The notes under the pieces: generated by a model | Told to the model about the DNA's origin: nothing | Database searches by the model: none | The model's input: the letters and a program-made list of their open reading frames with translations, nothing else | Source of the DNA: Prunella strophiata | Taxonomy: Eukaryota > Chordata > Aves > Passeriformes > Prunellidae | Assembly (NCBI GenBank): GCA_036583965.1 | Contig: JAZBQD010000015.1 | Location: 71,588,330-71,652,329, forward strand | Direction of reading: 5' to 3' | DNA length: 64,000 nt | Program-made: the position numbers and the translations under genes | Part shown: positions 50,745 to 63,944 of the stretch, piece after piece | Numbering within the stretch: the first letter of the stretch is position 1 | How the letters are laid out: the number at the start of each line of letters is the position of its first letter

Positions 50745-51235
50745 GTTTCCCTCTGCTCAGCACTAGTGAGGCTGTGTCTGGAGTGCTGGGTTTCCCAGTA
50801 CAAGGCATTGGCACACTGGGGTAAGAGTGAAGAGCACAAAGATGATGAAGGGACTGGAGTGTGTGTCATATGGTGAAAGGGTGAGAGAACTGGTTCTGTT
50901 CAACCTGAAGACAAGGCTCAAAGAGGATGGAGATTAAATGGAGCCAGACTTTTCTCAGTACTGCCCAGGGACAGGACAAGAGGCAATGGGCAGAAACTGA
51001 CACACAGGAAATTCTACTTAAACCCTGAGAAGAGCACTTCTTTTACTGTGAAGCTGAGTGAGCACTGGAATGGGTAGTCTAGAAGGATTGTGGAGTGTCC
51101 ATCCACTGAGATATCTGGACATGACCCTGAGTAACTTGCTGTAGGTGACTTTGTTTTGAGCAGAGGGTTTGGACTAGAGAGTCTTCAGAGGTCCTTCCAG
51201 TTTCAGTGATTGTCGGATGCTGTGATTCTGTTTTA
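50745..51235 (+). mobile_element. CR1 LINE, 3'-end copy of a different subfamily
   Basis: Contains GTGAGGCTGTGTCTGGAGTG, GGTGAAAGGGTGAGAGAACTGG, CAGGGACAGGACAAGAGGC, and the 3' end TCTTCAGAGGTCCTTCCAG and GATGCTGTGATTCTG. The 3' end differs from the neighbour at 50165-50575 (no CTAGATGACCTTT block), so they are independent insertions, not a tandem duplication. Confidence 0.88.
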
Positions 51236-54200
51236 TCTGTTTCCAAGGTATAACAGGGATATTACAAGAGATGATGAAGGCTGTGAAGATGATAAAGGCT
51301 TAAATACTTCAGTAATAGTGTGAAAAAATTACCTATAAAGCCAAGTTTTGAAAATGCAGTTTTCCCTGGAGAATACTGAAGAAAGGCTGGTGATGTCTTC
51401 CTTCACACCTAAATACATTGCTCTCTAAAGCCTGTGCAGTTTCAGGTGTTTAAGTACAGTCATTTGCTATTTGCTCAATTACAGAGATACAGTTCAGGCT
51501 GCCCTAGGCACATTTAAGATCTGTATCAGGAACTTAAAATGACTCAGTGCTGTAACTAAGGGTTTTCCATCTTTGTTTTTGTCTTGTTTTAGCAATCATA
51601 TTGCAGGCTGCACTGCCTAGATTCAATTCTGGTACAAAGGGAATTTATTTATTCATTTATTTATTGTAAGAGGAAATTGACTTTGGTGTGTATGCTAAAT
51701 AGCACAATAGAAATATTCCACAGTTGGAAAAGCCTAATGTTAAGATACATTGTTCCATTGTTTTCCTGTCATGGCATATTTAATCGTTGCCAAGCATTCT
51801 GGTACATTTTTGTAATGCCATGGCAGATTCTCAGTGGAATGGAGTTTTTATCTATCATGTTAATGAATGGTTTAATAATACAGTAAGAAAGACTGCTCAC
51901 ATAAAATGCTTTAATGATGGATGTCAGAACAGTTTCTAGAATGGATTTGTTTTAACAAAGGCAAATGTGCTTCCTCAGGCATCTGTAGGATTGCTACTAA
52001 TAAAAAGAAGAAACATCATTAAACGGGTAACATCATGTGCCTACACTTTTATCACCCTTACTTTTTTCCTTTTATTACATTTTGCTATATTTTTTTTGAA
52101 CATAAATTGTAAAATATTTTTTGTCACATTGTGGAGTGGAGTTGAAGAACCAGTGTTCATTGCATGTTCCCCACAGCATGTTCCCCTTGTAGCATGTCTT
52201 TAAATATATCTAAGCCTCACACACAGAAATTAGAAGACTGCCACTCTGTCTATTAGACTGATGTTCCTTGGGAATAATCAATAGCAAATGATGATACTAT
52301 AAAAAATGCAATCAGTGTTCTGCATTTGAGGGAGTGTTATAAGAATTTTTTTTTTTGTTTCACTAGCAAGTCATGGCTGCATTTTAAACCTAACAGGAAT
52401 AAAGTCTCTAACAGGTAATTCAGATTATTACCCTAAAGTAGTAAGCACCTAACCTTTATTACCCTAAAATACTAAGTGTTATTCCTAGTGTTTCTGTAAA
52501 GATATAAGTAGAAAAGTTATGTTAATTTTTTTTCTGATACCAGGAACAGAAATAAGACAGATAGGGAAAGGAAAACTCCTGAGTGAAAGCAGAAAAAAGA
52601 ACAGAATTAAGGAAACAACAGATTTTTTTACAATACTGTAACTGCTTATATTATAAAATAGGATTTCTTGTTGAATGTTTTCTCCTGTACTGTCATATTA
52701 ATGTCTCAAATCATGTAGGAAACTGTTTTATTTAGCAGTCAAAATTTCTTTTGCTTTCTGAAGCAGAAAAAAAAGTTGTAAATTGCATGTCTCTTTTATA
52801 AAAATATATCTGCTTTTCATGTCTTGTGTATATCCTAGGTAATACACTGGACAGACAATCTTTCCTCCATGCATGAAACTCTCATTTAGGAGCATATTAA
52901 ACCTCAGATTAAATTATTTATTCAGTCTCTCTGTGTTTTTGCACTGGAACCATAGACTTGCAAGCTTATATTAAACATATTTCAATTCAAGGTGGAATCT
53001 CTGCCAGCTGGCCAGCACTTGGTGCATCAGATGGGAGAAGCAAACAAACAACCAGAATCTGATTGTGTACTACTAAACACCTAAGGGAGAAATTTCATCT
53101 TCACTCTTGCTAAGACCATTATTAGACATGAAGCAAGTGACAGGAGTGCTTCTGTTCCTAACATTTGTGCCTTATTTTTGTCCAAAAGGAATTTTTGGAA
53201 AGCTACTGCAGGTGAACAAATTATCTAATGTAATATATACATATAATACGTGTACATAGGTACACATATCAGTTAAATTTATATTTTTGTGTGTATATAT
53301 CTATAGATATATCAAGTAATACACATGCAGAATATTATATCATTTTAGTCAGGCATAAGAGATTATTCTGAGAAATCTTCCAAATATTTAGCTTCATTGA
53401 TGAAAATAACATTTAAAGGTCAATTGCAAATTGTTTGTATTCTTTTTTTGTGTTTTTTGCCTTGACAGCTGTAGTCTAAAGCTTTGACAAGTTTCCAGGC
53501 GAACTAATGTCTGCAAATGTGACTAATAATTGAATAACACAGTTTTATTTCCTAATGGTACTACTAAATCTAATTGGCACAATGCACTTTCCTGAAATCT
53601 TTGTGTCTTTAAAAAGTGAGTGTTCTTTTTTCAATTCTATCAAAATATATAATTAGTGCTTATTATTGCACAAGTTATGATTTGTCCTTTTTCCTACCCC
53701 TCTAGAAAGCTGGAAAAAGACGTTTACATACAGGCCCATATAACTCTTTGGAAAGGATTTAGATATCTAAGACCAACATTGCAACCAACATTATAAAGTG
53801 ACTTCTTTTTTTTTTTTTTTTTTTTTTTTAATACATTACTGGTGTATTTGTGCTTATGAACAAACTTAGAAGAGTCTGAGTCATTTCAGGGCAAAGCCTC
53901 TCCAAACCTATTCATGCATAGTCTTGGATAGCAGCCATGAGACAGGCACTTGGCCACCTACTTTGCCAGAGGGACCTTGTCACAGGCACTGCCTTAAAAT
54001 TGTTATGCAAGAAAATTATTGATAGCTATGCATTTTCTCTGATGTTGTGTTCATCTTTGTGGTGCCCCTTTAGGTGTCAACATTAAGATTCGAGTCTCCC
54101 TCAAGATGAATTGTGAGTGAGAACAAATCATCAGCATCCTCAGCTCTCAGTTGGGCACAGTAATGGGGGTGTCCCTCTTTCACTCCTGGGGTCTTCCTAT

Positions 54201-54939
54201 CACAGCCTGCCTCCTTCTTTCTGCTTCCCAGCCACACAATGTGCCCTCCCCTCCCCATTGCTCCACGGGTCCTGTTTGCCCCACAGTGACTAGGTAGGGA
54301 TGCCAGCCTCCTGTCCTGGGTGCTCTCAGAGTGAAATCAGAGCAGGGGAGGCCACAGGCACGTGGCCATTGAATGATTGCTGCCACTGTTAAGAGCACCT
54401 CATGCCAAGGCAGGACACATACATCCTGGGACTGCCAGCTCTAAAGCACAAGCCTCTGGCCATTTGTTTGATGGCAAACCCAAAATTTAGTGAGTTGCAA
54501 TATGTTTTTTTAACATCCTGTTTTGATCAGTTTTTCCCGGTTTTGGTCATTGTCACAAATAAGACACAGATTGTTGGACTAGTGGATCAACCTGGTACAG
54601 CTGCTTTTACTTGCCAATGCAAGACTCCTTCAACTTAGGGCTGAATATCTAAAGTAAGGAGTCACAAAGGAGCAATCAGATCCAGAAAATTCACTCCAGA
54701 TGCTTTTGTTTCTCCATCCCTAGTCAACAGATATTTTACAGATCACTCCCAGTCACTCTTTAGTCTCTGCTAGTCTCCCCCAAAAAAGGTAATTTTTCTA
54801 TGAAAAATGATTTTATTTCTCCAGAATGACAGCAAAATAAGTTTTCACTTCCTCTTTGCACAGAAAAGTTAAAGTGTGTCTATAGGAGGAAATAATCAGT
54901 GATCTGCTGCACCACTTAGAAATACACAGGTCTATGAGG
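51236..54939. other. intergenic, no gene seen
   Basis: AT-rich unique DNA with a TTTA-rich run (51640-51666), an AT-rich TA-repeat-like stretch (53230-53340), a 24-nt poly-T (53806-53829) and a GC-richer patch at 54060-54460 with no recognisable coding content. Confidence 0.55.
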
Positions 54940-56045
54940 CCTAGATGGGATCCTCCTAAGGGTACTGAGGGAGCTGGTGGAAGGGCTCACCAAGACACTT
55001 TCTATCAATTACCAACAGTTCCTAGGTTGAGTGGGAAGGATCCCAGACGACTGGAGATTAGAAAATGTGACACCCATCTACAAGAAGTGTGAGAAGGAGG
55101 ATCTGGGGACCTACAGGCCTGTCAGCCTGACCTTGGTGCAGAGAAATGTCATGGAGCAGATAATCTTGAGTGCTATCACATGGGATGCACAGGAGAGCCA
55201 GGGGATCAAGCCCAGCCAGTGTAGGGTTTAGGAAAGGCAGGTCCTGCTTGACCAATGTGATGCTCCTTCTACGGCAGGGTAGCCTGCTTAGTGGGTGAGG
55301 GAAAGGCTGTGGGTGTTTTCTGCCTGAACATTGGTACTTTGACACCCCTTCCCACAGCATTTTCCTGGAGCAATTGGCTGCTCATGGCTTGGATGTACAC
55401 TCTTCGCTGTGTAAAAAATTGTCTGGGATGGCCACTAGAGAGTGGTGGTGAATGGAGTTAAATCAGGCTGTCCATCAGTCACTAGAACACCAACACTAGT
55501 GGTGTTCCCCAGGGCTGTGGTTAGGGCCAGGCCTATTTAATATCTTTACAAATGATCTGGATGAGGGGATTTAGTGCACCATCCATCAGTTCTCAGATGA
55601 CACCAAGCTGGGCTGGAGTGTTGATCTGCTGGAGGATGTCCAGAGAAGGGCAACAAGGCTGGTGTAGGGTCTGGAGCACAAGCTGATGAAGGGTGATAAG
55701 GGAGCTGGAGAAATGGAGGTTCAGTGGTGACCTTGTTGTTCTTTACAACTCCCTGAAAGGAGGGTGTATGAGGTTGGGGTTGGCCTCTTCTCACAAGTAA
55801 CATGTGACAGGATGAGAGGAAACTGCCTCAAGTTGCACCAGGAAAAATTTATTCACTGAAAACATGATCAGGTAATGGAAAAGGCTGCCCAGGGAAGTGC
55901 TGGAGTCACCATCCCTGGAGATATTTAAAAGACATGTCTATGTGGCTTTTAGGGACATGGTTTTGTGGTAGGGTTAGCAGTGCTGGGTTAACTATTGGAT
56001 TCAATGATCTATAAGGTTTTTTACCAACCTAAACTATTCCATTTT
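54940..56045 (+). mobile_element. CR1 LINE, RT domain to 3' end with internal deletion
   Basis: The most complete CR1 here. It opens with GGGATCCTCCTAAGGGTACTG, covers the reverse-transcriptase start, and ends with ATCCCTGGAGATATTTAAAAG, GGACATGGTTTTGTGGTAGG and CTATAAGGTTTTTTACCAACC followed by a short TGACTATTTT-type tail. Its length is less than expected from RT start to 3' end, so the middle of the RT domain has been lost or scrambled. Confidence 0.92.
55031..55231 (+). pseudogene. CR1 reverse-transcriptase domain remnant
   Basis: A 66-codon open stretch carries the first RT motifs: GRIPDDWRLENVTPIYKK, then the EDLGTYRPVSLT block. After VMEQIILSAITWDAQESQGI it runs into a stop near the segment that should read HGFxxGRSCLTNL. 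The catalytic aspartate motif is not present in frame. Non-functional. Confidence 0.88.
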
Positions 56046-57774
56046 TGACTATTTTGACTGATTTTTGACTATTTCTGCAAAGCCTCAAACCAGCTCTGCC
56101 TCAGATTAGAAGTGTGGGATCCACATTGTATCTTTAGTCAACAGTCATCATTTATTCTACTCAAGCAGATTCCCTCAGAAATCAATGGATTGAAAGCTTT
56201 GGAATTTGCAATAGTTGCAATAAAAATTTTGGTTACTAAATAAGCCTCCAGGCCATCCACAGTGCTTTCCAAAATGATGTGTCTTTCCTCAGAATTCTAA
56301 ACTTGCAGAAATCTATTCTGTGGTACAGAGGGGCATATGTCAAAACAAGACTACAGCCTGCCAAACTCCTTCATGAGTAAAACTTTCAGAACATAAAATT
56401 TTGCTAGTGCCAGAAATTAGAGAAGTTGGGGAAGGGGCATCTGCCTCCTCCAATTGTGCAGGACAAGTCACCAGATCATGGTGAAAGATGCTTCTGCCAG
56501 ACCTCGTTCAAAATTGTCAGTGCTCCAACTGTTGCTCCTGTTTAGTGTCTTTTGTCATTTTGTCTTAGTTCAATCAGCACAGTTTGTAGAATCCTCTAGG
56601 TGCAGAGAGATCTATAGCCACATGTCCACTACTGTTCCTGCAGCCCTCCCAGGATTCTAAGACAGTAAACAACATAATGCTGCTTTGATACTGTGCTTTA
56701 ACTTCAGTAGCTTGCTACATTTTTCCCCAATCGTTGCTATCCTTGATTAAAATCAAATTTAAATTAAAAGTGAGGGAAAAGAATAACTCAACTTTTTAGT
56801 TATTCCTGGGCTGTTGTCTAGAGTTATGCTGTCAGACTGAGATCAATAATCACATCTGACAACTTCAAGTGAAGGTTTATTCTTGACTAAGGGGAAATAA
56901 AATAAAAGTTGGTGTAGACGAAGTTTATTTGTAGAATGACCATTTTTCTCCATTACTCTATATAGAGGTGTCACAGAGATAGACTGCATAGAAGACTCTG
57001 AAGATACTAAAAAGTCCACAAAGTGACAAAGTGCTTATTTATTAGTTGAAATATTTCCCAGAGGTCTATCTTAACTGCAGCACCCTTTTTATCCCAGTGT
57101 AAACAGACTCTGATTTTAAAGGTAGAAGCCACTAATATGCATTTAAGTGATCTCCTTGACTTCTCACGGCAGAAAATTTATCTTTTTCCTTTTTTTTTTT
57201 TTTTTTGTTTTGTTTTTATCAGCCAACAAATACATTTAATTTTCAACACACAGTGTGGGTAGAAGAAAGGCTTGGGGCACAGGTGCACCTGGCAGGAAGG
57301 ACAGAATTTTGCTTTAGTGATTAAAATTGTACCCTATATTTAACAGTACTGAGAAAAGTTCAGCAGTGAACTTCCATAAGGACAAAACTCTTTTATTCTG
57401 TCTAGACAATTCCCCAGTCTACAAGGGATGTAGAGAAATTCAAGTAGAATTTGAAGTGGTCCTTAGATTTTTTGTTACAGTTAATACGTAAATTTTGCAC
57501 AATAATATTCCAACAAATCCTGCATTATGCTAACTACAAGACATGGGAATACTACCATTACTATCACTCCCACTATTCAAGTGTTTTAACAATTGACAAA
57601 TGAAAATAGTAATCCATACTCCCCATGGGGGATGGTTTTGCAGTGAAGAATAGTGGTTAGGTTAAAGAGATGATTAATGCATCTCTGGAATCAACATCTT
57701 CCTAAATGTTTTGAAACAGCAAACACAGATTCATTTCTTTTAACTGATCTTTATGTTTGCTGAAAGTGATGCCT
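56046..57774. other. intergenic, no gene seen
   Basis: AT-rich unique DNA; a T-rich run lies at about 57189-57206. No exon or repeat family recognised. Confidence 0.55.
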
Positions 57775-58155
57775 TGTGAAGGCTGACCTAGAACAGAGGC
57801 TAGACAGAGCTAAAGAATAAAGCAGGTATTTATTAGAAGGCCTCAATAGATCCACCTTGGGCAGAACAAGAGCCCAGCCAGAGCTACACCCAAAATGAGC
57901 CCAAAATGGTCACAAAATGGACAATCAGTCACAGGGTCTCACAATTTTATAGATTCTGGTTCATTAGCATATTGGAGTTAATTGTCCAATTACAGCTTTA
58001 GGCTATGAAGTTCCATCCTTCTTGTTTTCTCTCTTCTGTCCACTGTTGTTTATACTCTTGGGCCTCAGATTTGGATCATTTGTCCTTGGTTCCCAGCTAG
58101 AGAAGGAATTGTTTTGTCTACCTATTCTATGAAGAGAGCTTATTATCCCCTAACA
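57775..58155 (-). mobile_element. solo LTR, passerine-ERV type, minus orientation
   Basis: Read on the minus strand it starts TGTTAGGGGATAATAAGCTC and ends near CTAGGTCAGCCTTCACA. It has a TATA box (CTATAAAATTG, about 57954-57944) and a poly(A) signal (CTAATAAATACC, about 57837-57826) at the usual spacing, which sets the orientation. The repeated CAAAATGG / CCAAAATG motif and the whole layout match an LTR type I associate with passerine genomes. No retroviral coding sequence beside it; no clear target duplication. Confidence 0.78.
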
Positions 58156-61100
58156 TGAAGCTCAGAACTACACACTAAAGCAGTACAGAATCTGAAAAAT
58201 ATAAAAGCTAAAACCTGAGGCATCAAAAGCCATCTACATTTTTATTTTTGTTGAAAGTGTTTTAAAGTTTTCCCATAGTTATTTGATGTTTGTATAAACA
58301 TTAATGTTTAAAATCTCTTCCTCATTTCCAGTGCATCTACATAAAACCTTTTTTAGAGCAAGTCCAATTTGTGAAATTTCCTGCTTTTCCCATTCAACAT
58401 GGTGAGAACCAGCTACTTTTATTGGGCACTCTGCTTGGTAACTGAGAAAAGCAGTTCCTATATCGGGAAGCAGGCAAGAATTCTTTCTTCTTTTGAGGTT
58501 ATTTAAAAAACAATTTATTTTTCAATCACATGCAGGCACTCAAGTTAGAGTGAAGCTCCACTTTAAGGGAAAACTTATGAAGCAGAAATAGATCCTATAT
58601 CCTAAAAGTATTTCTAGTCTAATGCTTTAGCCACATTGAGATTTATGTTTCTACTTTAGGAGGGCCCTAATGTCAAGCAGATGGAGGAGTTCTTGCAGGA
58701 TTGGACGAAGCTAAGATAAAAGCCAAAAAAACTCATAATGATCAACAGAGAGGTGGGGAAGACAGGCAGAACAAAACTGTAAGCATGTGGTAAAAGAAAA
58801 CATCTGTGAGAAGTAAAATGACTGGGTTTATTTTCATTTTAATTGAAAAATACCAGATATAACTTATAGAAAATGCTATAGCAAGGAAAAATAAAACATT
58901 ATTAATGAAAACCATATTTCTGCTATGAGTTTTATCAAAAGTTGTTACAAATACCTGTCCTTCCTCTAACATAATTAATATTTTTGTTTTTATTTTCTTG
59001 AGTCCTGGCAGGTACACAAAGCAAATCACAACCACACTGAACCTTTATCCATTCAGGAAACCTCTTGCAAAACAGATGACATTGGAGATGCTCCAGCTAA
59101 AAGGCAGCCAGTTCAATGATTGCAGCACGTTCCAATATTTGAGGCAGTCCAGCTGGAAATAAGCAAGGTGCTGATTCAGCCATCTAAAGAATAGATTTGC
59201 ATTAGGAGAAAACACTTGTGTTGATAATGTCTCACTTTTGCTTACCTGTGGCAGAGAAAATTGAATTCAGTCTTGCACTGATGCTGGAGAGAAGGTCTGT
59301 TAGAATTATGAGAAAAGGGGAGGCTAACACACAGACAATTATTCAGACCCTACTTAGGAAAAGGAATGTTGTCTAAGGACTTCAGGGTTAAGCATACACT
59401 ATCAGGAGGGAAAAAAACTACTTAAAATATTGAACATATAGGAGATATATTCCTTGGAGCACTTGACCAGGATTCAAAAGACTTAGCTTCAAGTGCATCC
59501 CAGCACAATCTGGATAGTGACCTGCCCATGTTTTTCTGCCCAAGCAGGTAGTCAAATCAGTAGGTTAGAGGCATGTTTATTCTCTCTCCAATAGTTTCAC
59601 ATGAAGTAGAGCTACTGTAACAGAAGCAGCAGAATCTGCTTCGCAATGTTTTAAACCAGAATGCTGCAGCCTGGTGTCTTTCAAATTGTGGTATGCCCAA
59701 AAAATATGAATGCTCCATCTTTTTCCCGAGAAAAAGGTGCAAAAACATGGCTGCAGCAAATATATTCTTTTACACAGCCCTCATCTCCAATGCAACACAC
59801 TTTGTTTTGGTAAGGCTTGTACTTCTGTTGGGATTTCTGGAGCCAGATGGTTGAAACATTTTCCTTCATAACAGGTATATCAAGAGAAAGCTGAATCAGA
59901 AGATCCTTTTTTTTTTTTTTTTTTCCCTTCCTTTTTGGTTAGGTAAGCTCTCTGCCTGGCAGAGCCAGCCTGCTGTCTTGTGTGGATTCTTTAGGCCTGT
60001 ATCTCTCTCTGTCTCCATGGTTTATACAGAGAAACCAAGCCTGAGCAAACTTCTGTATTCTGCCTCGTTGATGGCTTCATGACACAAGTGTGCAAGACTT
60101 AAGGTTATGAGAAAAAAGTTGTGACAGGCAGATGTTAGTGAAATTGCTTCAGGCTCTACTGGAAGGTCCTCTGGTCACAAAAATGTAGCCTAGTTAAAAA
60201 ATTTCTAGATATTCATGGTAGGAATTATATAAGGCTTTGGTTTTCCTTGCTTACATAAATCTACCTGGAAGTCTTGCAGTCCAGTTGAGTTTATTGTGCA
60301 GAATAAATCTTTATTCTATTTTGCAATCTATTTTATATTTTTGGCATATATATCTTGTAAATTCAGTGCATGATTTCATGATTTTTAGTGCATCAGCGTT
60401 CAGATGACTAAAGGCCCAGATGTTCTGATCTCAGTATAAACTTTTCATTATTTTGTCACAAAAAACTTGTTAATCTAGAAAGAAGATACTGAATACAATA
60501 ACACTAGCTTTGCCTTGATGCTTTTTTCCCCCATGTCCCATTTTTCCAAAACACACAGCAAAGTTATAAAAAATTGAGAAGTAGAACTATTAATGCATCT
60601 CAATCATCATGACAGGTTTTTTTTTCCTTTTCTGTTTATCAAAGAAACACACTTTTTTTTTTTTTTTTTTTTCAGCATAGCACAGTTCCTTAAGGCATCT
60701 AATCATAAAAATGTTGGCTCCAGTCAAGGAAAGGGAATGAAATGTTTAGCCCAACCTGAGTCAAAACCTATTGAAAAATCCCTGCCAAAACCACAGTCTA
60801 ATGCTGCATTCTTTGACCACACTTTCTTTCTGAGCAGTCAGCCTATAGAGTTATCATTTCCAGCCAGATCTCACAATTCCCAGAAGATGGCTGCAGGAAC
60901 TGGTGAGCAGCTAAAATGAGCATCAAAGATAAAATTACTAACACTATAGTTGAAATGATGTGTGAAAAACTGGAATAAAAAAAGGTAATTAACTTTGAGA
61001 CTACTGCCAGAGCAAAGGCTTCATAACGAGCTGTGCAGATTATTCAGAATTGGGGGATTTAGTTTTGTTTCTAAAATAGAATGCAGATTACCTTTTAAGT

Positions 61101-62148
61101 GTCTTCTTTTTACAGTCTTGTTTGTGAGTAATCCCACGAACAGCTGTTTAGCCCAACACTTTGAGCAAAGAGCCCAAATGACTGACCTGGTGTAACCTCT
61201 CTCCAGCTACTACTGCTCATCTAGACTGAGATCAGAGACTCCTGCTGCAAAAAAAATGCAACGATTGCAGTTAATTAATAGATTATTTTCTCTCCCCAAT
61301 TTTTGGACTTCACTGAAAAAAATATAGTGAATAGCCAGGCTGCTGCCAAAAGTAGAAAATACCTTGCTTCATAAAAGGACAAACAGGAATTGATTCATTA
61401 TGCCTGAGATGTGCAGGACAACATTGCGAATTAAACACAAAGGATTTTACTATATGATATTTCACATGTGTTATACACATATTTAAAACCTTTGGATGTT
61501 CCAATTGTGTCTTTACAGTTAAGTCAGTCTTCTGAATGTTGGATTGTAAGGACATAGGCAGTAGCTGCACATGTATATTTCAGAATTAATTCTGCTTTTA
61601 CTGTCCAAGTCAAGCTGGAATTTGAGAGCTGTTCCAGGTTTTATTATTACCACACCCCATGGTTAGATTCATTGATGTCAGGATGTAACAACAAATTCAG
61701 GCTTCTGAAAAGAAGCAAGTTTTAGTCTATTTATGCTACAGGTAAAGGCTTTTGAAATGTACCAATTTCTGCCACTAAGGTAAATAGACTGACATTCCCT
61801 GGTAACCAGACATTTTTTAGATGGATCTGACCAGCTGCTGATCATCTTAGCAGTGGAAGGTGTATATAGGATGCTCAAGAGACATGAACAATTATCATGT
61901 GAAAACACAGCTCCTTCAGAATCCTCTTCACCTTCTGCAGGTGTTTGTACTGAGCTCTCTGTCATTGCTGCATGATCTGGTTTTTGTTTCTGGACAGTTG
62001 GTATGGAAGTCTGACTTGAGTGTCATGTAATTTGCCCTGACATGCAAAGGCTAAAATGAGAATGATGTGACTCTTGTATTAATAAGGACTGGGAAATAAT
62101 TATTCTGGTTTTGCAGTTATTCAGCCTTCTGCCCTGCTCTTCTCCTGA
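58156..62148. other. intergenic, no gene seen
   Basis: AT-rich unique sequence with poly-T runs near 59907-59924 and 60652-60672. Open frames here are short and show no family features. Confidence 0.55.
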
Positions 62149-62222
62149 TGTGAGTGAGTGAGTGAGTGAGTGAGTGAGTGAGTGAGTGAGTGAGTGAGTG
62201 AGTGAGTGAAGTGAGTGAGTGA
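62149..62222 (+). repeat. (TGAG)n tetranucleotide microsatellite
   Basis: About 18 units of GTGA/TGAG with one slippage point (GTGAAGTGAG, near 62208). Followed by a 14-bp tandem duplicate, CCTGATCCATGAAA, at about 62261-62290. Confidence 0.95.
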
Positions 62223-63944
62223 TTTTAAGGAGCTTGCAAACAGCTCCATTTAGCTGAGGACCTGATCCATGAAACCTGATCCATGAAACAGGTTTCTGAA
62301 TTAGCCCAGGCTAAGAAAGAACAGATGAAAGATGAATGGATGGAACAGAACAGTTGTGATATTCTCCTTTTCCTTCATTGACTTAATAATGAGTAATGAC
62401 TACCCAGTCTGTTCCTGAACCATTTAGTAGTGTAAATATGATGGCATATTTCTAGTTAATCAGTAATTATTATCTTAATATTAATTGCAGTTTGTGAAAT
62501 GTAGTGAAAAACCTCAATGTGTTGATGTGTTTAAGAAACAAGGCCAAGCCACTTTTTGAGTTTGAAGCTTCAATTATTTCCTTATGTATTTGGCATAGTA
62601 TTTTCAGGCTAGGCATATAAAACAAAAATAATACCACAGATTGATATGGCTCATCCAGGATAGCAAAGCCACAGTATAACCAAATTTTGATACTAAACAC
62701 ATAGTATCCTAATAATATCCACAATTGGTGTAAAAAAAAAAAAAAAAAAAAAAAAAAGGAATAGTGTCTTGCCAGAGAAGGAGTAATTGCTAACTTGTTC
62801 TACCTCCAGCATCTAAATGTTTTTTGTTTTCAGCCTTGATCAGTTATTAGCCTTGATCAGTTATTCAGTTATTAAGAAAGATCAAGTATATATTTGATAA
62901 TTCATTAATATTGAAATTAAATTATTTTGTAATGTATCATTAGTTGGATATTTAATATGTTGTACATACATGAGGTTGAAGTCAGACACATACATGCTAG
63001 AAGAACAAAACAGATATTAACACTTTCTAGAATCACTCCATTGCATCAAAATCATAAAGAGGCAAAGTTGAAGTACTCTGGAAGCTAAAATAATTTATTT
63101 TATAGCTAAAGTAATACTTGAAAGATAAAAATATTATACTGTAGTGACAAAGTCTTCTTTTCTGATAAGAATTCTTTCAGGGGAATAGTTTTTCATAGGA
63201 GATACTGGCCACTTCAACAGCACTGTGCTGACTGCTTCCTTATTTCAGATGAAATAAGTCACTGAGGTCTGACCAAGTCTGCCTGCACTCTCAGGACTTG
63301 AAAGGATGAAATATGCTGTTTAGCTGGAGTAGCCCCTGGCATTTACAGTTTTTGCAATCAACAAAGGCTGCTTCTGCCAAAAAGATTACTTTCTGTAGCC
63401 TGGCTAATGCCTGGGAGCCTGTGTAGAACAATCTACATCCTGCAGTACACACACAAGTCGTGACTGCAATAACCCAGAGAAACCCTCTAGCACTCATGAC
63501 TTAGTGAAATCTTGTTTCAAGCTAATCTGCAACCAGAATGAGATCATCATTTTCACCCTCAGATGCCCTGCTCCTGATAGAGAGTGCTAGGGACCAGGCG
63601 TGCACAGCTGAGGCAGCTTCAGGCCAGTGTGCAAAATTCTCTTCTGCAGAGAATCCCTGTAATGAGAATTTAGAGACTTGCTGGACTTTCTGCTTGGAGG
63701 GATATTTTCTCTTGAAAGAATTAATTCCTTCCTTTTGAAACACTAAAGCCTCTATAATGAAGTAATCATCAGAGCTGTAAGTCAAAGTGACAGATGGTCT
63801 CAGCTGCTATGACCCCACAAGTAATATATTCAAGGATATCAATGAGTGATTCTTATTAAATGTAAAATTTAGAAACTGAAAACTTCTCATTGAGTGGATC
63901 TATTTGCTGTAGTTTTCAGAGGTTTCAAAATGGAAATTCTACTC
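62223..63944. other. intergenic, no gene seen
   Basis: AT-rich DNA with a 26-nt poly-A (62732-62757) and a 17-bp tandem duplication (GCCTTGATCAGTTATTA, about 62834-62867). No gene recognised. Confidence 0.55.

Noticed and set aside
57760..58161. Target-site duplication around the minus-strand solo LTR
   Set aside because: Flanking hexamers on the two sides do not match, so no duplication is claimed.
62149..62222. Regular TGAG repeat as a possible CRISPR-like array
   Set aside because: Units are four bases with no spacers; it is a microsatellite.
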